Source of the DNA: Homarus americanus
Taxonomy: Eukaryota; Arthropoda; Malacostraca; Decapoda; Nephropidae
Direction of reading: 5' to 3'
NCBI RefSeq assembly: GCF_018991925.1
Contig: NW_024756914.1
Location: 10,603,303-10,667,302, forward strand
DNA length: 64,000 nt
In this document: in pieces, positions 54,212 to 64,000 of the stretch
How positions within the stretch are numbered: the stretch's first letter is position 1
Layout: every line of letters starts with the position of its first letter
Notes under the pieces: model-generated
What the model saw: only the letters and a program-made list of their open reading frames with translations
The model's database searches: none
Told to the model about the DNA's origin: nothing
Program-made: the position numbers and the translations under genes

Positions 54212-55217
54212 CAGCGGTCCCTCAGTTAACGAATTACCTTCCATAAGAATCTTCAATTCGGTTAACAAACAAAAATTTGATTAACGAAACCCTTACGAAC
54301 ATCACGTTTTGTTGTGAGCATCAGCTGATGGGCTAGTCTGCCAATTCAGTAATTCAGTAATCTGTTCTATGTTTACATTTGTTTCCAGTGGAGTAAATAT
54401 CAAGAAAATTGTGCTCTTTAATATTTGTGCATTTTTCATATTAAAATTATTGGTCATTCTAATATTTAGCCATCCAAGCTCTGTCTACATAAAGTTTTCA
54501 ACTATTTTTGGCTCGATATATGTAACTTTATTCATTTATTGAAACTCATTTACATGCACACACTGTCCTAAGGACAAAACTGAACTGTACATGTAATCAA
54601 AATAATGTACAAAATGATTACTAAAATTTTAGTTCAGTGCAAACTATGGCATGTTTACATTCAAATTAATCACTATCTTATAAGAATTCCAGCAATGTAA
54701 AATATATTCACCCAGGACATTTCACTGGCATTTTATAAGAGAGAAGCTTAGTCTCTTAAGAACTGATAAATAAACACACGTGAGACCTTGGGCTCCAACT
54801 GTCAAACATATCACCTCACCTCCCTCTGCCCAGCCAGGGTTTTAGGCTTACAGTTTTTATCTTATATAATATCTCAGACTAAAGTTAGATTATAATTTGC
54901 ATTGCTGGAATCCTTCCAAGACAGCGAATAATTTGAATATAAACGTCATATATTTTGCATAAGACAAAAATTAATCACCTGTATCACATTACAGTAGTGA
55001 CTTAAGAGTTCTAGTGTATATGTACGATATATATAGTGATTTAAGGGCGATTTAGGGGAATTTTAGGAGTGTTTCTGACTTTTTACATTTTTGGCTTTAC
55101 TTTGTATATACTTTTCTGTGAGCTGGAACCAATTACCCAATATCCCATTGAAACAATGGTTTCAGTTAACGAACGACTCTGTGGAACGAATTGTGTTCGT
55201 TAACCGAGGGACCACTG
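54212..55217. mobile_element. TIR element (family C), copy 3
   Basis: The ends CAGCGGTCCCTCAGTTAACG and CGTTAACCGAGGGACCACTG are flanked by TA. 1006 bp. The right part shares GAGCTGGAACCAATTACCC with copies 1 and 2, and the middle contains a copy of the ATTGCTGGAATCC repeat. It lies 157 bp upstream of PLC exon a. Confidence 0.85.
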
Positions 55218-57692
55218 TACTAACATAACTAAGCTTCACATAAGGTACAGTACTGAGAACAAAATTTGATAGTGATGGTTTTATTTATTAATAAAACATT
55301 TATATTAATAATGGGATTAATGCAAAGGAAGTCTTCAAATTTCTTGTTCTCAATTATATTCAAAATTCCTGACAGACTAATGCAATAATTTGGCCTTTTT
55401 TCTATTTTTTTTTGTGAACTACATTAGGTGCTGTACAGTATTGTGTAAGCAACCTGAGTCTCAACCTTTTATCTGTAAGAGGAACACTCAAGTAAAAAAG
55501 ATGGGCAACACACAAACATACTTATGCCGTACAATACTGTATACACATTATGTTTCTAAACACACACACACACGTTAATAAACAATTTAAGTTACATTTT
55601 GCTCTCAATAAAAAATTAAGTAGTATACATACAAAGACTCTGCTTGATGGTGTGTTCACGTACACTAAGAATGTCACAAACTAAATCAACTAATGTCCCC
55701 TGTTGTCCTGGGAGGGGTACAGTACAGTAATGGTGCCACCAAACTTCACAACCACATAAATTATCACAACTGCCACAAGTGAAACAACTGCACGAACCCA
55801 CGTTGTTGTTGTTGTTGTTGTTGTTGTCACGGCTGTGAAACAATCACAAACGAAGGTCGAGAAGTGAGAAATTCATTGGGCAGTTGGGCCCTCCAACTCG
55901 TGTTGCCTTTATGTACAATATGTTACAATAATAGACACAGTGAACAATGATTTTAGATCTTTACAGTGATAAATCTTGAGTAACTTGCTTAATTACAGGA
56001 GACCATTTGTGACTTTTTCACACATGGAATGTAAAAAAGTAGTGTTGGACAATCTGATAAATAAAAACCTATTGTTTTCCCCAATAAAAAGCCATAATTT
56101 GGGACAAAACATTATTGTACTTTAATGTCTTTTTTGGTCTAGTGCAAACAATGGCATGTTTATGCTCAAATTAATCATATCTTGCAAGGATTCCAGCAAT
56201 GCAAGTTATATTCTGCTAAGTCAAGCCTGTGACAATTTTAAGAGAAAAACTTTAATTCCCTGTCTTGTATAATCCTGAGTCCCTGACCTGCACCACCCCT
56301 CCCCCTCCACTGACAACTAATCTCTCTTGCTGGCTGTGAACACCCCACCTCCCTCCTCCCAGCCAGCAGGGGAGGCGAGATGGCGGTGATCAGGATTTTA
56401 CAGGATGAATTTGTTTTAGGCTTAATGTTTTCTCTTATGAAATGTCACAAACTTAACAGAATATAACTTGCATTGCTGGAATCCTTGCAAGATGTGATTA
56501 ATTTGAGTATAAACATCCTATAGTTTGCACAAGAGATAAAAATTTTAGTCCGTTATCTTAGTACATTCAAGTACAAGTTGTACACTAAAGTAGAGTACAT
56601 AATATGTTGCTAAAAAATTTGGCATTTTCACTGGGAAAAATCATAGGAAGATAAGTTGAAAAGTTCACACAGGTTACAGCATTAATCCAAGTTTAAAGTT
56701 AAACCATACAACCGCACAGTTGAGACTTCCTGACAACTGCAGAGCTTTGAAATCTGACAACCACGACATCACTACAGTACAGTACAGTACAGTACAGTAC
56801 ATGCTCTTCATTTTTGAGTCCAGGAGTTGGTGAATAAGATAACTTGAACAAACAGGAATTAATTCTAACCAAACTTGTTTGTGGATACTGTACAGTATAT
56901 CACAAGATCTCTGACAAGTTTCATAATTCATTACTGTCACGAATTATGGACCTACTGACTTTGTTGTACAGTAATTCCTTGTTTAATGCAGTAGATGCAC
57001 ACCTGAAAAAGACCGTTTTAAGTAAAAATTTATCTAGCGAATGTAATATTATCCTCATAAGATATGAAGTAAAAGCTGGAGGTTCAAGCCTGAACCTTTT
57101 ATAGTCTACGCTCATAATAAACAACAGAAAATGAGTCTGACTGGCCTCTCTCACTCACTTCTTAAATGCATATCAGTATAAATGGCATTAAAATATAATT
57201 ATGTAAATACAGGTACTGCAGTATTGTTGCATGCATCCATCTTCTGACATTGTAAGATAAAATATTGTAAATATAAAAAAGAATTTCATTCTTTATTCTT
57301 CAGTAACGCTGGTCAGGATTGCATGGGAACATCAGCCTCATTGATCACTTTCCTGTTAAGAGGATTATACCTCCACTTAAAATACTGCAACCATCCATGG
57401 CTCGTTTAATTTCACTTGTTTTGGTTCACTGTTCTTCAGATGTCTATGTACACTTCTGTCTCTTAGCCACAGGTTTACTTTTGCCACTAACAAACTCAAT
57501 TCTCACTTACTTTGGTGTACGTATATATAGAGTTGCACTAGAGTTGATCACAAGAATAACTTACTAGAGGGTACGACCATGATATAGTGACAAAAATGGT
57601 GAGCTGTTTGAGGAGTGTCCCTAACTACAGAAACTGCTTAATAATGAAAGATGGTGAGTGAATGTGCATTGAAAGGGGAATTACTGTACAGT
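55218..57692. other. No exon recognised upstream of PLC exon a
   Basis: Includes (GTT)n at 55802-55827, an ATTGCTGGAATCC repeat copy at 56120-56540 and (ACAGT)n at 56774-56801. The missing 5' exons of the phospholipase C were looked for here and not found. Confidence 0.5.
56774..56801. repeat. (ACAGT)n pentanucleotide run
   Basis: Five to six perfect ACAGT units. Confidence 0.85.
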
Positions 57693-58643
57693 AGGGTCGG
57701 GATACATCGCGACTTTATATAAAAAAAAAAATTATATTGCGGCTGCCAAAATTATTGAAATTTTCTTGTATATAGCAATAATTTTTTTTTATTTCGCGAG
57801 GGAAATCGTGCAGGAAATATTTTGAATGTACCGCCATGGCAAACAAATGCGTTATTTGCTCACCAGAGGCGCCACCGTGGCTGCTCACTCACGCATTCAC
57901 ACTCGCCCGCTCAGTCTTTCTGAGAGACGAGTAAGCAGCCGACTCTGCTGCATATTACGACCTCTAAGGTGAGTGTAAATGGGTTGTTAGTGACGTGAAA
58001 AGTAAAGTGAAGATAATGGAAAGATTTAATACTGTAACTAATATTTTTGGTTTGTTGGTTTATGTAGGTGTGGGATTGTCAAGTGAGGGTGGCAGTGTGG
58101 CATCAGCTGCCGAGTCTGGTGTTCCTTGATACTGATATTGACATTGAAATATCCTGTTCTTCCAGAGTCTAGTGTTCAGTGGTGCTTTACTTAGTAAGAA
58201 AATGAACTCGTTAAGTCAAGTTTAGTCACTTTTTTGGGCTTCCAGAACCTAACCCTATCTTCCCCATGGACTACATGTACAGTCTCTCCTCGACTTGCGA
58301 CAACCCGGACAAACGACGGCCGTGGTCGTATAAAATATTTTTCACATTACGTATTTTTGAGTCCCGACATTAGTGATCGCGCTGTGTAATGACAAAAATT
58401 TTTTTTGCAATTCCCTTTAAAATGGCTGGCAAGCACAAAAGTGAGAGTTCTCGTGGTGCTGAGAAGAAAAAGAGACACCCATTTTAGAATTTCTATGTAT
58501 TATTTTCGCCTTTTCGACTTACGACCTGGTCGTCGGGACGGAACCCCGTCGTAAGTCGAGGAGAGACTGTAATTATGTATCGCAATTTAGTATACTGTAT
58601 AGCGAACATCGTTGGACCCAATCTCGCGATATATCCCGACCCT
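57693..58643. mobile_element. TIR element with a nested Tigger MITE
   Basis: The ends AGGGTCGGGATACATCGCG and CGCGATATATCCCGACCCT are inverted. The family A MITE at 58280-58569 is inserted in its right half. Class unknown; no transposase seen. Confidence 0.75.
58280..58569. mobile_element. Tigger-type MITE (family A, copy 2) with the start of a transposase
   Basis: The ends CAGTCTCTCCTCGACTTGCG and CGTAAGTCGAGGAGAGACTG are flanked by TA. It carries a 21-codon frame (58422-58487) starting MAGKHKSES and ending EKKKRHPF-stop, the same length and stop position as in copy 1. Confidence 0.8.
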
Positions 58644-59228
58644 AGTGCACATTGTTTACATGTTCTTGCATGCGAGCCACTTTTTTTTTTTTATGGATTA
58701 GCCCACCTGTGTACAGGTCACTGATACACATTGGGGCCTGGGAGGCAAAAATAGAATATAAATCTGCCGAGTTTGTATTAATATTACTTTGAATACCTTG
58801 ATTAAGAAACATCAATAAGTCTATGATACCAATGAATACAACCATTGTCTCTTGTATTGGTTCAGGAGATAAAAATACTCAGATATATAATCAAGTGTAA
58901 GTAGTGATTAAAATATCCATTAACTTATCTAAAATGTCACTTCAAATAATAATTCATTTTATCTACAGTAGTTGTATCTAACAACAACTACTGTGGGAAC
59001 AATACAGTAAAAACCCCACAAGTACAATAATCCCAATACTGTACAGTAAAATCTCCGGTAGCCGGAATTGACATTTGCTCGGAAAATCATTCCCAAAGCC
59101 GGAATTTTCCAAAAATTTCAAGTTTTAGGAAAAAAATTTCCGCGGTTGAAAATAGAGAATTTTCTGAAAAGGTCTTGAATAAAAATATAAGTTAAAGTAC
59201 TTTTTGGTGGGGATCCTCCTTACACACA

Positions 59229-59264
<36 letters not shown>

Positions 59265-61199
59265 TACCCCTAACAAGAGATTTAAGACAGCAGACATAAG
59301 GAGTGACAAATTGTTTGTGTGACCGAGTTAAATATCAGTTGTTGAGGAGTGCTTGGCAACACACACCTGTGCTTGGCAACACTCATTTCCACTCCATCTC
59401 TCTAATCACCCACAACTTCCTCACTCCATATTTTAAAAGGTTATGTGAAGTATTGTTGAAGGGATACAACTTTGCTCATTTATACTTATTACTTATCACA
59501 ATCTCTAAAAATACTTTAGGTTTCCTGTTTATTCAAGACCTCTTCAGGTCATGAGACCCACTAATCCCCCACCCAAGAAAGGGTGACCTGACATTCCATC
59601 AGAAGGTCAGTAATATGAGACATAACGGAAAGCTCTCATTCCCGGAAGTGTTCTGCACCAATTGTTCCAGCTAATGGAGATATCACTTGTATATAACACT
59701 GGCTGCTCTCCCTCTCGATGTGGCGTCACGTCATACACACAGCCAGCCACACGTTCTGCGAGTCAACCGATGAGAATTTATGCTGTGGCGTTCCCCTATT
59801 CTTATTAATCTCATTAAATATCAAGTTCCTCATACACGGATTCCCCTAAGAAGCCGTTTTCGAGGAACCTAACCCCGGCGTAGGACGATGGCTCACTGTA
59901 CAGTACTGTAGTGTATTTATCATCATTTAATAAGTATTTATCATCATTTAATAAGTAATAATGTAGTGTGCATTATTATGCATCTGCATATACCCTGGTT
60001 TATGCATTAATCAGTTGTGTAGGGGAAAACGTTGCCAAATATTCGAGAATATAAAATCGAATCAATAAATAAACCCGAGGAATGCGTCAATGCCCGACCA
60101 AATTGCAAAATAAGGACAGATGGTGCTAAAATCATCTATGTTGAACTTCAATGAAAATATTACAAAAAAAGATAGGAGTATTTACAACATAAGACCTAAT
60201 CAAGACATTGACTGTTAAGTTGGAGAGCAGGCAAGTCTTCATAAATAAAACAGATACTGTACATCAGTCAGGGTTTCTACTGATAAGTTTGAGGTTTGGC
60301 ATTGTGGGGAGATAAAAATATATCAAGTCAAGTGAAGATTATATTATTATATGGGAGGTAAAATATAATCATTATGCTGATATTCATAAAAAAATAAAGA
60401 CAATTTTTGAGAACATCAACATCATTCACGAAAAACTCAGCAACCTAAAGCTCACATACTGTACTGTACACATATACACAGATTCCTTTCATTTCTACGT
60501 CTATTACCAATTTAAGGTATAAAATACGTACTATATATAATATCAGAAATTACGAGAAGAAAACAAATGATAATACAATTCCTATCATCATGATGTATGC
60601 ATTCAGTGTTTGCAAGAAACGTATAGTACAGGTATCTTGAATCCCTCACATGACAACTACAGTACAGTATAGTTACCTTCACTTCAGTAACTTCTATCAA
60701 GAGTACAAGACGTGTATCCCTTTTTAGTGGAATTTAGTTAATGTTTGGTAGTTTTACCACGGTCTCTTCCATGATGATGACTTAACAGGGGCCCTGCTCA
60801 AGTGTTGGGTCATATCAAGGACCTTCTGCTTCAGCCAATGTGTAGTACATTCATTACTTTAAGATATGAATCATGTCATCCTTTCATATTTGTATTTTTT
60901 TTCACCTAATAGTTCATCAATTTTCCTATTGAAGTTGTTACCATTGAGTGGTATACATTGTGGCACTCTAGTAATATATTTATTAATGGTACACTACTAT
61001 GTATTCAAACATTACAGCACTCATCTTACTACCAGCAATCTTGAGTTAGTTTTTGATGTCCTCTTCATTGTCTTAATAATTACTTCCCATTATCTGTTGA
61101 GTTATGGTGAGAAATATGGTTTGGCAGACTGTTTCATCTATGATAAATATTATAGTTTATACCTAATAAATTTACCCAATGGCCACCATACTTAATTGT
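58644..61199. other. No gene recognised
   Basis: Contains (CA)n at 59227-59260, scattered TACTGTAC motifs and a possible single TIR end at 59044. The open frames are short and lack recognisable domains. Confidence 0.5.
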
Positions 61200-61445
61200 G
61201 GCCTCGTCAGGGATGAGAGATGGGTGGCCCGTGTTGGGTACCTCCTGTTGGTAGTCCGTCTTGGGCTACCGAGGGGCGTTGGTGGTACTGCGGTAACACG
61301 CGTATGTCTCACAAATGTGTCCTGGGTTCAAGTCTTGGCCCGGGGCAGACGTGGGTAGTGTTATCCAGTGTGAAACTGTACTACCAAACATCGTAAGTTT
61401 CCTCCAGTCTTAACACTGGACAATAAAGTTCATAACAAAAAAAGA
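61200..61445 (+). mobile_element. tRNA-derived SINE
   Basis: A tRNA-like head near 61272-61345: a box A-like TGGTGGTACTGCGG and a box B-like GGGTTCAAGTC (61324-61334), about 40 nt apart. A unique body follows, with a tail AATAAAGTTCATAACAAAAAAAG. It is preceded by GTCAGGGATGAGAGATGGG-type sequence that may belong to the element. Not a functional tRNA: there is no closed acceptor stem. Confidence 0.65.
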
Positions 61446-62162
61446 GACTGATAGCCCAAATAGTTATTAAGTTCTTAACTGGTGAAATCATAAATTAAAT
61501 TACAAAAGTAAAGCCCATTACTGTTCTAGTTTCCACCACTTTTGCCAGTAGACTCTTCCACTGGCTTATCAATGTGTGTGTGAAGAAATTCTTCCTTGTG
61601 CTGTATTCATTATGCAAGTGAAACTACAACCAATTGTGTGTGTAGCGCTTCACTCCTGCAGACATTTGGGTTTAATGATTCCACCCTTTTCAGAATTTTG
61701 AATTCGTCTAAGAGGTCCACCCTGTCATGTCTTGTTTTAAGGCTGTCCACCCTCAAGTCCTCATCCTACATGAACAATCAAGATGATATATTTCAAAAAT
61801 AATTCTGGTCTCACTGCATTACACTTTTTAGTGATGTCATGTATTCTTGTAGGTGTGGTGTCCATGCTTGTATAAAGTAGTCCAGGTGAGATGTACAAGT
61901 GTCTTGTAGAACTGTAGGAGCAATCTTTTATCTTTATATCCAGTGGTATGATTTACTGTGTCTCCCACAGTTGGGTTGGCTCTGTACTACTGTCCCCATG
62001 TACTGATCCATGACACCTTAGTCCTTTTCCTTATACAAGGTGCTAGGACACCATTATTTACCAAGTACAGTACATACAGTGTACAGGTATTTATGTTTTC
62101 CGTTATTAACCACTTCACTACAGGGATGACATTTAATATTTTATTTGTCCAATGCCAGACCA
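61446..62162. other. No gene recognised
   Basis: The frames at 61596-61802 and 61958-62194 resemble translated LINE/UTR debris without identifiable domains. Confidence 0.4.
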
Positions 62163-64000
62163 TCACAGAAGGACCCCCATACACCAGGGGTTAATGAACT
62201 ATCTCTGCTAACCCCTTACCACAGAAGGACCCCCATACACCAGGGGTTAATGAACTATCTCTGCTAACCCCTTACCACAGAAGGACCCCCATACACCAGG
62301 GGTTAATGAACTATCTCTGCTAACCCCACAGAGACCCCCACAGGGTGAACATCTCCTACCACGGATACACCAGGGTTAATGAACTATCTCTAACCCCTTA
62401 CCCAGAAGACCCCCATACAGGGTTAATGAACTCTCTGCTACCCACCCACAGGAGACCCCCCACACCAGGTTAATGAACCTCTCTAACCCTTACCACAGGA
62501 GACCCCCATACACCAGGTTAATGAACTATCTCTGCCCCTTACCACAGAAGGACCCCATACACCAAGGGTTAATGAACTTCTCTGCTAACCCTTACAGAAG
62601 GACCCATACACCAGGGGTTAATGAACTATCTCTGCTAACCACCTACAGGAGGACCCCCACACCGTTTCCTAAACCACAGGTTGTCTCCAACCCTTACACA
62701 GAAGGACTATACACCAGGGGTTAATGAACTATCTCTACTAACCCCTTACAGAAGGACCCCCATACACCAGGGGTTAATGAACTATCTTATAACCCCTTAC
62801 CACAGGAGGACCCCCATACACCAGGGGTTAATGAACTATCTCTACTAACCCCTTACAGAAGGACCCCCATACACCAGGGGTTAATGAACTATCTCTACTA
62901 ACCCCTTACCACAGGAGGACCCCCATACACCAGGGGTTAATGAACTATCTCTACTAACCCTTACCACAGAAGGACCCCCCATACACCAGGGTTAATGAAC
63001 TATCTCTACTAACCCCTTACAGGGACCCCCATACCAGGGGTTAATGAACTATCTCTACCCCTGAGGAGGACCCCCATACACCAGGGGTTATGAACTCTCT
63101 AACCCCTTCAGAAGGACCCATACACCAGGGGTTAATGAACTATCTCTACTAACCCCTTACCACAGGAGGACCCCCCATACACCAGGGGTTAATGAACTAT
63201 CTCTACTAACCCCTTACCACAGAAGGACCCCATACCCAGGGTTGTGAACTATCTCTACTAACCCTTACCAGGGAACCCCCATACACCAGGGGTTAATGAA
63301 CTATCTCCAAAGGACACACACCAGGGGTTAACGACTATCTCGACCCTCCAGAGGACCCCCAGGGGTTGAACATCTACTAACCCCTTACCACAGGAGGACC
63401 CCCATACACACGGGGTTAATGAACTATCTCACTAACCCCTTACAGAAGGACCCCCATACACCAGGGGTTAATAGACTATCTCTACTACCTTACCACAGAA
63501 GGACCCCCATACAGGGTTGTGAACTATCTCTACTAACCCCTTACCACAGAAGGACCCCATACACCAGGGTTAATGAACATCTCTACTAACACCTACAGAA
63601 GGACCCCCATACACCAGGGGTTAATGAACTATCTCTACTAACCCCTTACAGGAGACCCCCATACACCAGGGGTTAATGAACTATCTCTACTAACCCTTAC
63701 CACAGAAGGACCCCCATACACCAGGGTTAATGAACTATCTCTACTAACCCCTACCACAGAGACCCCATACCAAGGGTTAATGAACATCTCTACTAACCCC
63801 TTACCACAGAGGACCCCCATACAGGGTACTATCTCTACTAACACCCAGGGGCCCCCATACACCAGGGGTTAATGAACTATCTCTACTAACCCCTTACCAC
63901 AGAAGGACCCCCATACACATAACATCCTCGACCAGGGGTTAATGAACTATCTCTACTAACCCCTTACCACAGGAGGACCCCTATACACCAGGGGTTAATG
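62163..64000. repeat. 56-bp satellite array, open at the right window edge
   Basis: About 33 copies of a 56-bp unit (ACCACAGAAGGACCCCCATA, CACCAGGGGTTAATGAACTA, TCTCT(G/A)CTAACCCCTT). The first two units are perfect; later units show many short deletions. The G/A change in CTCT(G/A)CT divides early from later units. The unit is not a multiple of three, so the open frames within it are not genes. Confidence 0.97.

Noticed and set aside
61270..61345. Functional tRNA gene
   Set aside because: Box A- and box B-like motifs are present but the acceptor and anticodon stems do not close and an A-rich tail follows; it is the head of a SINE.
62163..64000. CRISPR-like regular array
   Set aside because: Units abut without unique spacers, the whole 56 bp is repeated and the context is eukaryotic; it is a satellite.

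Overview
This is a eukaryotic, intron-rich and transposon-rich stretch, most likely from an arthropod and plausibly a decapod crustacean. The pointers are short interstitial TTAGG tracts (the arthropod telomere repeat), a calypso-like N terminus (MPVDIN), very long (TA)n tracts, a tRNA-derived SINE, and many pogo/Tigger-type elements and MITEs flanked by TA. The species call is inference. I see no bacterial-style operons, phage or CRISPR.

Two conserved protein-coding genes are supported, lying tail to tail. On the + strand, 8540-38837, is a BAP1/calypso-type deubiquitinase, the catalytic subunit of the Polycomb PR-DUB complex. It was assembled from 15 exons, nearly all with splice sites, and would encode about 700 residues. 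Exons 1-7 encode the UCH catalytic domain with Cys, His and Asp codons all recognisable, but they carry small indels that break the frame. Exons 8-15 encode the linker, the UCH37-like (ULD) segment and a basic tail, and are clean and phase-matched. On the - strand, 54055-44828, is the 3' half of a phosphoinositide-specific phospholipase C of delta/eta/PRIP type: the end of the Y domain and the C2 domain, six exons, all phase-matched. Its 5' half lies beyond 54055; I could not find it before the window ends.

Layout: 1-8500 holds repeats only (a Tigger MITE, a foldback element, a possible solo LTR, a decayed LINE). 8540-38837 is BAP1; its introns hold a 69-bp minisatellite, (TA)n tracts, several TIR elements, a LINE 3' end, a piggyBac-type MITE, and a Tigger transposon nested in another TIR element. 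39243-44660 is a near-empty intergenic stretch with one foldback element. 44828-54055 is the phospholipase C, with a 2.3-kb purine-rich tandem array in one C2 intron and a TIR element and a second Tigger copy in the next large intron. 54056-62160 is repeats (two TIR elements, one with a MITE nested in it, and a SINE). 62163-64000 is a 56-bp satellite that runs off the window.

I did not find a new multi-gene system. The most useful observations are the split quality of the BAP1 gene, a MITE family that keeps the first 21 codons of a transposase, a minisatellite that appears to have expanded from a single unit inside a TIR element, a PCNA-binding-type motif in a pogo-like transposase remnant, and the abundance of TACAGTA/TACTGTA motifs that could be excision footprints.
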